This document shows positions 48,501 through 59,210 of a stretch of DNA of 64,000 nt, piece by piece; the stretch's first letter is position 1, and the number at the start of each line of letters is the position of its first letter. Below the pieces are notes generated by a model. It saw only the letters and a list, made by a program, of their open reading frames with translations. It did no database searches and had not been told where the DNA came from. Source of the DNA: Edaphochlamys debaryana (lineage: Eukaryota; Chlorophyta; Chlorophyceae; Chlamydomonadales); assembly GCA_016858145.1 (NCBI GenBank), contig JAEHOE010000060.1:558001-622000 (forward strand), read 5' to 3'. The position numbers and the translations under genes were made by a program.

Positions 48501-50019
48501 TCTCATGGGCGTCCTCAGTACGCCTCCCACACCGCCCGACTGCACGCAGCGGCCGCCCTCGCTTAGCGTGGATGGCGCACGCACGCCTGTTGCGATGTGC
48601 GGGCCCGGGCCGATGGCTGGGATGTGCGCCACGGTTGTCACTGCGGCGGCTGCAGCCGGAAGCATGAACGCGTCAATGACACACCAAACGGAGCTGCAGC
48701 GTGATCGCTGCAGCTCAGACGGCGCCTTCGCTTTCCACTTCGCGGGCCCCGGCGGGCATCGCTCGAGCATGCCGAGCAATGCGCCGACCGCACCTGGCGG
48801 CCTCGCGGGCCTGGTATACTCGGATCTCAGTAGTTCCTCTGCTACAGCGATGCGCGCTGGGCTCGACTCGGGCGTGTCGTCGCGCCTGTGCGGGATGTCC
48901 ATTTCGGGCAGCAATGGCTTGGAGGCTGGCCGCTTGCTGATCGCGGACGTGCGCGATTATCGCCACCAGCTAGGGGCCGCTGCAACGCCGGCAGGTGCGC
49001 AGAATGCCTCGGTCGGGCTCAATGCTCAGAACTGTTGGCAGGCGCTGACCTCTCGGAGCGGCAGCGTCGCGACGGTCGCTAGCGGCACGGGCAACGGCTG
49101 GGGACTGGTCAGCAGCAGTAGCAACCACACCTTCAACTGGATCCAGGGCAGCAACGTGGCCGCATCGGACGCGTTTGACCGCCGCAGCTCCATGCTCAGC
49201 GGCACGTGCGCAGACATGCCCAGCCCTGTCCCGACCTCGCAAGATATGGAGATGGTCGAGACGGGCGGGGAGCCCTGGGGCCACGCCTGGGGCACTGCAC
49301 AAGCCCAGCCGCTGATGCCGACCGCGCCGCTGCCCTCCCGCGGCGGCAGCACCAGCCTGCAAGCGTTGCAGGCCTCCCCGCTTGTCCAGGGCGCTCTGGG
49401 CCCCGGCGCATCGCTGGTTGCGCCACGCAGCCACATGCCCCCGGGCCACCGTGTCTCGGAACCGTCTGTTCGGGAGCAGGCGCCGGCCGCCCAGGTGCAG
49501 CTGCACCCCAGGCCGCAGGTCACGCCCGGTGGCTCGGGGGCTCAACGCGACGGCACGTCCATCTGGGCCAGCCGCGCTGCTGCCGTAGCACAGGCAGCCC
49601 AGGCAGCCCAACGCGCCGCCCAGCAACACCAGCAGCAGCAGCAGCAGCAGCAACAGCTCTTGGCGCAACAGCAACAACAGCAGGAGCACCGGCACAGGCA
49701 GCTCTTGCAGCTGCAGCGGCAGCAGGAGCAGCAGCAGCAGCAGTTTGCGGCACAGCAGCAGGCGCAACAGCAGCTGCAGCAGGGCGCGTGGCATGCAGGC
49801 TCGGAGGGGCACCTTCCGCGGGTCCGCGGGATGCCTGAGGAGCAGTCCTGGCACGGGTCGTCTGCCCCGCAACTGCCGACGGTTGACCTGCGAATGCAGC
49901 AGGGGCAGGGGCTGCTGTCTGGAGGACTGGCCGCCGCGCCGCTGCCGCCCGGCGTCAGCAATTGGAACGAGCGAGTGTCAGCGTTCATGCAGGGCCGCTC
50001 AAAGCCCCCGAAGTACTAG
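45522..50019 (+). CDS. VARL (RegA-like) SAND-domain regulator with AT-hook and polyglutamine, gene C
   Basis: Spliced model of 1128 residues: 45522-46648, 47480-47594, 47875-50019. RRMAxAxY motifs are RERRMAQAQY (126-135) and RPRRHAYAMY (160-169). PPPVTVQVASRKRKVE and an extra basic block (GRRGARNRRGRK) precede the VARL/SAND domain, which ends at residue 414. Immediately after it is GRPRKRR, an AT-hook core, then a Glu/Ala acidic tract. The tail has GGEPWGHAW, a long polyglutamine region (49620-49790), and the C-terminal motif PLPPGVSNWNERVSAFMQGR then SKPPKY, shared with gene D. A SAND plus AT-hook combination indicates direct DNA binding; the acidic and Gln-rich parts could activate or recruit partners. 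The ATG in CGCGCCATGG has a strong context. Intron 1 (831 bp) is enlarged by the second copy of the ~600-bp element. By position it could be rlsB. Confidence 0.88.
46752..47354 (+). repeat. ~600-bp element, copy 2, inside intron 1 of gene C
   Basis: Lies between intron ends that match the short intron of gene D: GTGAGGATGAGTGGGG at the donor side, and GTCAGCCGTTCC with TTGCTGCTTGGGCGCTTGCTG at the acceptor side. This is what an insertion into an ancestral short intron would leave. Confidence 0.88.
49629..49790 (+). repeat. CAG/CAA polyglutamine tract in gene C
   Basis: Imperfect CAG/CAA runs encode several glutamine blocks interrupted by His, Arg, Leu and Ala. Confidence 0.9.
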
Positions 50020-53000
50020 TGCAATATAACTGACAAAGAACTGCGTGGTGGATGCAGCGTATGTGCAATTGGTGATCCAGTGCTTTTGCGCGAACGGCTG
50101 GGGGTGGAATGTGCGCAGGAGGTTGGCGGGGCAGGGAGGATACGGGGCGAGGTACAAAGGCTGGGGTCCATTGCGGCCGGTACAGGATCACAGGGCGTCG
50201 CTGGCTCTCTGCTGCCCGGGTACCGGGTACCGCTGGCGAGAACGCGTGCTGCAATAGAGGCCACATAACGTTAGGAGGGCACTGTCGCGAAGAGGCATTA
50301 CTGCGCGGGTATGGAAAGGCTAGGGGGAACCACTCGCTCGCAATGCACAGGCACGAGCTTCTGGCACGGTCGGGCAAGGTTATGAACGTACCCGTGACGG
50401 GCTGGAAGGGGCTTGCATTCGCTGGCGCTTGCCCGCCGGGCCAAGCCGGGCACCGGCATGCCGGTCGGGCACTGCTGCGCAGTTTCCTGGGGACGTAAAT
50501 GTTGCTGGTGGGCGGGTGTTGCTTTGACTGTTATAGCACGGATGCGCCCAGCGGACGCCGTACTGAGGCACGAACTCACGCATACGTACCAAGCTTCAGG
50601 TATGGTCAGCAGGGCTTGCGAGTCGCCTGCAGGGCTTCCGCGCACTGTGTGGGGTTTCAGTGCACTGAATTGCTATTGTCCGATTTCGCCTGAAGCCGAG
50701 GTCGTGGGAAGGGTATGTTGGTGGAGGTCACGATTCACCTGGCGTGAAGGCAATAGCTCGATTTACATGAGGCCGGATTGAGGTCGCGGTGCGAGGCACT
50801 CGTTGGGGGCGCGGGCCGGACCTTGAGGCGCAAACTCTGCGCCTGCCGCAGCCCACATGCGGCAACAAACATGCGGGTGCCGTGGTGTTGAAAGGACCAA
50901 GATAGGAGTAAGCACCCGGTGGACGGTGGCAGAAGCACCGAGGCGTTCGAGGTGGTGTGTACTACGTAGGGATGCGGGGCAAAGGTGACGGACGGTTATG
51001 GGAGGTTCCGCCGGGACCGTAGACGAAGGGGTATCTTCATTCAGTGTCTGTCATGTGTTGCCCAAACGCGTTGCGCGTGATGTGGGCAGGTGTCCACGCC
51101 CGTCCACGCTTGAGTGCCTTTTGTTGACATGCCGTTGGGAATCAACGCACGGTTCGTGTTCGCCGGGTATATGTGAGGCACTGGGTATCTCGTGGCAGAT
51201 CCGGCGTGGCTCGACGTTCAGGGGGCTGCTCACGACGCGATGGGCGTGCCTTGGCATGGGCGCGCTGGTGAATAACCTCTGATGTGTAAGACCGCCGTTA
51301 CTCTGCCACGGGTGAGTTGTGATTGCATGCGGCCACCAGGGCAGGATGCGGGATGGGTCGTGCCGCAGGCAGGCCCCTGCAGCCGCTGCCTTGCCGTAAT
51401 GTCGGGCGATGTACTCGCGCTTGCCGGTTGCAGCCAATCCTGGCGAATGGACGACCCTCTGTCCATAGCAACGCGCCTGCTGCCTGCATCGGCTGCATGC
51501 CGTTGCGCTGCCCCAGGAGTGCCCTCCTCAGCCTCCCCCGGTCCTCCGCTCCTCCCTCCCCTGTCCCCTCGCCCGTGTCGTGCGAGGAGGTACACAGCAC
51601 ATCACCTCCGGGTTCGTTGATGTCTTCCACCCCCACTCGCTCGCCGGTGAGCCCCGTCGCGCCGCCCCTGGGCGCCAGGCATCCCTACAGCTGCCCTGCG
51701 TACGGGAGCGCGCCTGTCATCTGCAGTTCGAGTGTTTCATATTCCCAGCAACACGTTATGTGAGCCGGTGGCTGGGCGGTGGTCGGCACAGCTGTGCCAC
51801 GCAAGTATTGTGTCGTGATACCCGACTGACCGCTCAGCAATGCAAGGCAGGGTCATAATGTGCGCTTAGTGACTGGGCAGCGTCGCCCGGCTGGGCTTGT
51901 CAACTGCGTCCGGGCTAGCGTGGAGCATGCTTCAAAGCCAACACGAGTTCGTTACTGCACGCAGAGATCCCCGTTCTGCCGCCCACCACCGTCGCCCAGC
52001 CCCTCTGAGCAACCTGGGAGCCCCCTCAGCCCGAGGAAGGGAAGCACAACCAAGCCGACCACAGCCCGCCAACTTCAGGCCAAGCGACGCCTCCACGACG
52101 CGGGTGGGTCGAAGCAGAGGCCCTTATTTACTGGTACTTCTAATCGGGCGCATGACAAAGCCCGTGCGCCATTTGAACATTAAACGGAATAGGAGAAGCA
52201 TCTATGTTGGTCCCCCGCCAGCAAAGCCAGGCCAAGTCCCCTAGACTTCTGGCGGTCGTCAGCATCCCGCGACGTGCACATTAGGGTTAAGTAGGACGGA
52301 CGCAGGCATATGACATGGGACCGCCTAAAGCGCAAACTCATTGGGTGCTAGTATGGGCTCTGATGCAGCAGGCCCTTCTAAGGTCGCACCACACAGGAAC
52401 CCACAACCCGCTCCGAGGCAGCCCCAAAACAGAGCCCGATCGCCGCCAGGACCAATACCCGCAGACAACTAGGCCCCTGCCCCTGCGTACAGGCCAGCAC
52501 CCAGGGACAACCCCGGCCCAGATGTATCGCACTTCTTGTGCAGACGGCATCCACCACTGGCATCATAGGCGGAGGACTTCAACGCCGTTCATTCGTCGCT
52601 AGGTGTTCCGTTGTGTATAAAAGAAAGCCAGACAGTCAGCGAAGCTGCATAACGTCCTCAGCTCAGTCCATATATGTGCGTCCCAATCAGTGTTCAGAGC
52701 CCAGCCGTGCAGCACAAGGGTGCAGTGCCGAGTTTGCTGCACACGAGCCAAGGGCCCGACCGTTTTGAAGGGCCACCCGCTGCACGTTGCCTCCTCACTC
52801 CATCCACAAAACAAGCCACCGGGGTCCTCCGAGCCCTAGGCAACGTTAGTGCAACTTAGGAACCGCCAACATGACCTCAACTCGATGGCGCCAAGTACCC
52901 GTGCCGAGAGCCGCGCGCCGGTCCTCATGCGTTGCCCTTGAAGGTGTCCCAAACACGCGCCGTGCCTCCACCCGCCCTCATCGGCCACAGCTCCAGCGGG

Positions 53001-53659
53001 TCTCCCCTGATGGCGCCCAGGGCCCCAACTAGGTGCCTGGCACACTGTTGGGAGTGCGTATGTAATGGCAAGCGGACCTTACCACACGTCAGCGCGATGG
53101 CCCCTGCCCTCCATTCCCTTCCAGCGGCAAAGCACAGGCCGCACGATAAAACGAGCCCGCGCTTGGCTGCGCTTCACCCAACCCTGTTGTTAGTGCATGT
53201 GTAAACTTGCCGTGCGCCAGACCCCTTTCTTTATGACCCTCGGTGCGCTCTGCACCGCATTTCAGGCAAAACCTGCTGCGCCGACTCAGATGTTGAGCTT
53301 AGCTTTAGGCCCAGCACGAAAGCAGTTCACCGCAACCCTACATAGCCCCTTCATACCTCCCCCGCGTCTCTCTCACAGCATGGGGATAACGACAGGAGTG
53401 CAAAGGCAAACCCATGCCGCCAAGCAGCACCAGGTGCCCTGCCCCATATGTTCTTGCAGCAACGCTCGCAGTATGCGCCGACAAGAGAACTCTGCAACCC
53501 CCAATCAAACAAGCAAAGCAACAGCGGCAGCCGCGTGCGTTGTCAAACTGAACCATTAACGGAACCCTCCGCTGCCCGTGACAGCTGAGCAGGGCTAGGA
53601 ACTTTGACCGTAAGTATGATTGCGCCTTCCTCGTCGGGCCGACGCCACAAGTAAACGCC
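50020..53659. other. spacer between convergent VARL genes C and D
   Basis: About 3.6 kb with no supported gene or recognised transposon; contains the 3' UTRs of both genes. TGTAA at about 51285 (+) and at 50763-50767 (-) are possible but distant poly(A) signals. Confidence 0.45.
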
Positions 53660-56600
53660 TCAGTTTCCGGGCTTGAAGCGGCCCTGCATGAACGCCTCTG
53701 CCCGCTGGTTCCAGTTGCTGACGCCGGGCGGCAGCGGCGCAGTCGCCGAACCCCCGGACTGAAGCCCCTGGCTCTGTCCTTGCGGCTGCAACTGCGCCTG
53801 CTGCTGCTGCATCTGCACCTGCTGCTGCTGCTGCTGCTGCTGAGCGAGCGCGTGCATCAGCTGACGCTGCTGCATCTGATGGTGCTGGTGCTGGTGCTGA
53901 ACCGGGTCCAGACCCTGCATCTGGCCAGAGCCCTGCAACGCGGGCGCCGAGCCGCGGCCAAACTGGCCCGCAAGCCGCCGCATGGCAGCAACCGCCTCGG
54001 GCCCAGCGGGCCCGGCCGCGCCCCCGGCGAATGAGCCCGGGCCCATGCGCAGCGTCTGAGCCAGGCCTTCGAGGGCCCTCTGCGGCAGGCGCATGTACTG
54101 CAGCGCGGCATCCAGATCCTGGATCCCGGTCAGGGATTCGCCGGATCTGGACGGGGCCAGGGTGTTGCGGGCGCTCGAATCGTTCGCGCCCGCGCCAGAT
54201 GCCCAAGAGTCCCCACCGCCGCCTAGTATGGCCGTGGTCTGCGGGCGATTGAGGGCAGGAGAACAGGAAATTTCAACAGGGCACGCTGGGGTGTTTGGCA
54301 TTTGCCGAGTGCACGCACGTGTGGCAGCGGAGGAGGACACCGTTAATAACATCAGGCAAGCATCTGACGTAAACCCCCTGCTACGCCATCGCCAGCAAAG
54401 AGTGGACCCGCCTGGTTACGTTTAATAAGGCCCAGCGAAGAAATACAGACCACAGGGGTCCCAAAGCCCGCCGTACCTGTACGGCAGCCGCCAGCGCCTC
54501 CATATCGACATCCACGTCGACTGACCGGTCGTTGCCTCGCTGTACGGCGGGGCTGTACGACCCAGCACCCCCCGCCGCGCCCGCGCCCATGCCGCTCAGG
54601 CGGTACGGCAGCTGGTACGCGGCCTCGCTCGACACTCGACTCAGGCCCTGCCCGCCCGCATCGACCGTCCAACCGCCGCTGTACGGCGACGGCCCCCACG
54701 CCTGCGCCGCCAGCGCCGCCTGGCTGCTGCCCAGGGCCTCGCCATGGCCGCCGGCCTGCATGGAGCTGAACGCGCTGGCCAGCAGCCGCACCTCGCTGCT
54801 GTTGCTGCCCGAGCCGACCGACAGGGACGTGGTGCGGAGCGTGCCACAGGCGCTGGCCGTGCTGGCGTATGTGGGGCCCAGGTCGGCGTTGGCGCGGGCG
54901 TCCCCCGCGTGGCTGCCCTGCATGGGGCCCAGCTGCAGGGGCGCCATGACGGACACGCCGCTGGGCAGGCGCTGTGCCGCGCGGACCACGGGCGCCGAGG
55001 CGCCCACGGCGGAATGGAGGGAGCCGAGCAGCGGCTGGCCGGCGGGGCCGGCGGCGGCGGTGGCGCTGCGGTGGCGGCCGGCCAGGCCGAGCAGGAAGCC
55101 GCCGCCGCCGCCGCCGCCGCCGCCAGTGCCGCCGCCGTCGTCGGAAAGCGGCGAGGCGCCGGCGTTCATGGCCCCGCGCGAGGAGCCCGCGCCCAGGCCT
55201 GGGCCCGGCGGCGTGTGGGCGTGCGGGTTGCTGGCGGTGCTGCCACCCGCCTGGAACAGGGCGTCTAGCAGCCCCGCGCTTGAATCGATGAAGTCCCCAA
55301 ACATGTCCTCGGGCCCAGACACGGACGCCCGGCCGCCGGGATGCCCCGTCGAGCCCAGGTGCGAGCCCACGCTCTGCCGCGCGAAGCCGGGCCCAGACTG
55401 GCCCTCGCCGCCGCCGCGGGCCCCGCCCGTGCCCGCTGGGTCGGCGGCGCTGGGCAGACCGCTGCTGGCGGCGCTGGGGTTGCTGGGCCGGCGGCTGTGG
55501 GAGGACCGCCTGCCCTGCGATGACCCCCCTGCACCCGCGCCGCCGGCCGTGGAGCCCACGCGGCGAAGCCCCGGGGAGGCGTCCACGAGGGACGCGGCCG
55601 CGTCGCTGGAAACGCGAAGGGGCCTGCGCTCGTCCACGGTGGAGGGCCGGCGGCTGACTAGGCCGCCGTCCTCGTCAGCAGCCTCCTCGTCATCGTCGTC
55701 CCGCATGTCGCCATTGTCGCTGGCGCCGCGGCGCTTGCGCGGGCGGCCCTGTGGGATGCCGGCATGCGAGGTGGGGTTGGGGGAGGGGCTGGCTCAGGGA
55801 GCAGCTAGACAGTCTGCGACAGACAGGCCTGACTACGAGGACACGTGCGTGGGCGGTCAGGGCCCGGCTTCAAGCGGTGAAGCTTGCGAGGCCCTTGTCA
55901 TCCGCATGGCAGCAGCAAACAGCACCACGTGCACATGGCGTTTCTCGCCTCGAACGGCTGGGAATCATACATGGTGACAGCCCCTGACCCCCCTGCGCCC
56001 TGCCCCTTCGCACCTGCAGCACCGGCAGCCCGTGCTGCTGCAGCCACCGCCCGATGGTCATGCCGGAGGGGAGCACCTTGATGCTCACGTGCCACTTGGC
56101 GGTGGCAGTGCCGGCCAGGCGCTCGAACCTGGGGGTCAAAGTGGTGGGAAGCAGACTGCTGCAGCAAGCGCCCAAGCAGCAAGCGGAACGGCTGACCCCA
56201 TCCTACCCAATGTGTGCCTCCTCGCGCTTGCCTGCCCGCCTCCCACCCGCCCCTGCCCCCCCACTCATCCTCACCTGCCCCTGCTCATGAGCTGTCCCCC
56301 GCTCTCGATGCAGTCGCCCCCGGTGAGGTAGAGCTGAGGGTAGAACACGCCCACGGCGCCACGAGTCACACGACCGTCCTCGCTACCGCGGCCCATGCCC
56401 GCCTCATTCACTACGCGCCTCTTCCGGGAGGCCACCTGCACCGTCACAGGCGGCGGCAGGTCCAGAGGCAAAGACGCGGCAGCGGCGGCTTCGTCTCGGT
56501 CCCGGTCCGCGAGGTTTTCCTCCGACCTCGTCTCCGAGATCCCCGTCCCGCCGTCGCCGAGCACCAGCGTCCCAGAGAATAGCTCGTCCATGGACTGAGG

Positions 56601-57173
56601 CGCAAGCTGCATCGTGTGGGAGGTGTGGAGGCGGTGGGGCAGGGGCGCGGACAAAGAGGCGGGGTTGCCCCGGGCGAAGCCGGCGGAGCCCGAGGAGCCC
56701 TGTGGCCCCCACACGCCCGGGCTTGGCTTGACGTCGGCCGCCCGGCCGAGGTCCCACTCGGAGGTGTGGAGTGTGCTGTGGTCCGCATGCTGAGGGCCGG
56801 TTGAGGCGTGTCCCAAGCCGGCATCTTGCCCGCCAAGCGCGCTGTCCGTCCTCACTGCGGTGCCGTTCTCGCTGTAATAGGCGTAGGCCATGCGGCGGGG
56901 CTTGGCGGCTGCGCCTCCGCTGCCTCCGCTTCCCCCGCTGTCGTTGCGGGGCCCTCCCAAGGCGTCTGCGGCCCCAGCGACTGCGAAGGCGAGGGGGTCC
57001 TGGAGCACGAGTTCTCCCCCGCCCGAATAGAGGGCCTGGGCCATCCTCCGCGACTTTGTCGAGGGCCACAGGCTCGACGGTGCCGACTTGCGCCCGTCGC
57101 CATCATCCGCTGCTCGATCGAAGAGCATTGAATGCATCTGAGCCGCGCTCTGGCCCAGGTCTGAGCTGTCCAT
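53660..57173 (-). CDS. VARL (RegA-like) SAND-domain regulator with AT-hook, gene D
   Basis: Spliced model of 954 residues: 57173-56275, 56128-56014, 55748-54477, 54238-53660. RRMAxAxY motifs are KSRRMAQALY (40-49) and KPRRMAYAYY (91-100), the latter after RNDSGGSGGSGG as in gene A. PPPVTVQVASRKRRV precedes the VARL/SAND domain (to residue 338), which is followed by GRPRKRRG (AT-hook core) and MRDDDDEEAADED (acidic). The last exon has a His/Gln-rich block and ends PLPPGVSNWNQRAEAFMQGR then FKPGN, as in gene C. The frame is open upstream to a TAG near 57334 but has no earlier ATG. The start MDSS resembles gene B (MDSR). Transcription is opposite to A-C. It pairs with C by its motifs, so an inverted duplication of one of the two is likely. 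By position it could be rlsC. Confidence 0.87.
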
Positions 57174-57854
57174 CGCCGCTGGCGGGTTGGGCAGTCCGTT
57201 CGTGTGACCCGCAGCTCCGCCGGTCCTTGCCGCCTCCACGTCAAAGCCGCCCGCAAACGAGAAGCGTGCGCGAGCGACGCGGCCGCGGGGCTGCTCAGGC
57301 GCGGAGCCGCAAGGGCTAGCGGGCGCAAGCGCCTAAGACCACCGCGAGCGCATCAGTGCACCTCAGCGGCAAGAACACCATGCGCTCTGACTGCGACGTG
57401 GTCGTTGGCGAGGCCAGCAGCTTCACAGAGAGGTTGGCCGGAGAGCTGCACGGAAAGCCCCCAGCGAGGCAGATACGCTCCCTCCAACGATGCGTGAGCT
57501 GCGATGCGGCTGGCGAATTGCGCTGGCGCTGGCTGCCAAGATGCAGGCTAAAGTTTGCTCGACTTGCACAATAGGCCTACTCTTTGAATCAGAAATGGGC
57601 CTGAGTATTGCTCCTCGCTACCCAACTAAGCCGCGGGTTGAGCTCGCGGTGGCGCGACCCGAGTTCTCGTCGGGAGGTTGAGCGGACGCGTGCACAGTTC
57701 AAGTTGGCTTCTGCGGCTCAGTAGTAAGCGCCAGACTAATGTTCCAGACGGTTTGGGATACCTAACAGAGTGCAGAGAGTCGAGCGCGCGGCATCCTGAT
57801 ATATGTCGCCCCAGGCGAGCACATCTGCTCCCCCCAGCCCCCTGACTAAGCGTC
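57174..57854. other. 5' region of gene D up to the LINE insertion
   Basis: About 680 bp that should carry the gene D promoter and leader. No gene is supported; one or more upstream ATGs are present on the minus strand. Confidence 0.4.
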
Positions 57855-58273
57855 CCCCCGCTTGGGCGCGCCACCCTTTCTCGACTTGGTTTGCAAGTGG
57901 TTGCGGAATTTTGGGCTCGTGTTCGCTCCTTTGCGGAAGACTGTGGTCAAGGTTTCAGTAAGAAGTGGAGAGACGTTCCGCCCGAGCACCCTTTCCTGGG
58001 CGGCGTCGCCGGGAAGCCGCGGTTCAACCCCCCTGCGGATGTCGAGCCGCCTTCCCCCTGACTCGGCGTGGTTGTGGTGCTTATGATGATCTCATGTGGC
58101 TAGCCTTCTCGGGCTGAGACTGTCGCTGTATGGGTTGGAGTAGGTGGCTGCCTCGGTGTTAGACATTCCCTTAGGGTACGCCTGGGGTCGGGGGACGTTG
58201 ACTCTCTCCCCCTTGTGCGGGGCCGGCAGCTTGCTGCCCGCTGGCCGCAACCCTGTAATGCGTCATTCCTAAG
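57855..58273 (+). mobile_element. 5'-truncated LINE 3' end, copy 2, with target-site duplication
   Basis: About 415 bp nearly identical to the 3' end of copy 1 (1417-1840, minus strand), with only a few single-base differences in the 3' UTR. It encodes the terminal part of the RT tail (RSFAEDCGQGFSKKWRDVPP then EHPFLGG) and the full 3' UTR. The 9-mer CTAAGCGTC flanks it at 57846-57854 and 58269-58277, overlapping the element's own CTAAG end. TGTAA at 58254-58258 lies about 15 nt before the 3' end, which fits 3' end formation at a poly(A) site. Confidence 0.88.
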
Positions 58274-59210
58274 CGTCTTGCCGTTGCCCCCTCCCTCCCT
58301 CGCCCTCTAGCTCGTGGCGTGTAGCTTGAATGGCGGAGACACGTGGAGGCTACCTCCGTGTGCGCTACGCTCCCGTGAACCTGCCACAGCGTCAAGGGGA
58401 GGGCTTCACAGTGCAGGTGGAGCACCAGCAGCCCCTAGTCGCCCCTCGCAGCCCTAGCGCAGGGGCTGATGAGCGCATCCCGCCTGGCGGTGACGTCTGC
58501 TGCAGTGTGAGGTAGGTTTGTATCCGCAAGAGCCCGCACTGTCAGGGCCCTCTGGCTATGGCAGGGTCAGAGGCTGCCATTGCTGCGTGCCGTTGCGCCG
58601 TGAGGGAAAGGTATTCAAATTCTGCGATGAGGGTCACCATGCCAAGGCAGCGTCCAACGACTCCAGAGAGCTTCATTACGCGGGAGCTATCACGCGTATG
58701 CCCTCCGACCCCAGGCGGGCCGCGCTATCCTGTAACCCCTCCATCGGGCTTCAGTAGCGTCAACACCAGGGGTTCCGAGCCAGGGGCACCCCGTACACCC
58801 GGTCACCCCTGCGTACACCTGTTCCACATGGACAGACCAACCAACAACAAACCTCCGCTCCTTCCACGGGCAGTTGGCCCGTCCGCACGCCAGCCCCTGC
58901 GCCCTAGCACTTAGCCCCCGTATGACCGGGTTTCGAGGAGGCACAACGAGGCTTCTGTGATAACGACGCTCTGTTGGCATCCATCGAGCGTCATCAGCCG
59001 CATACACGCACACTCATCCCGGTATGCTGCGACTCCAAGACCTGGAGCTCACTCCAGAGCAGCCCCCTGACCCCACCCTCCTCGGGCAGTCGCATGGACC
59101 TTCCCTCCCACGCCAGCGCGCCGTCCCACACGCGCCTCCCCCCCTCCCCCAATGCCTCATCTCCCTGTCCACCTACTCCACCCTCACCCCAGCCCCTCAT
59201 CAGCCCCCCA
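58274..59210. other. spacer between LINE copy 2 and SPP gene
   Basis: About 940 bp. Two weak plus-strand frames exist: 58330-58515, starting MAETRGGYLRVRYAPVNLPQ and ending at a possible GTAGGT donor, and 58558-58914. They might belong to one small spliced gene, but neither has a recognisable domain, so I do not call it. Confidence 0.35.
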
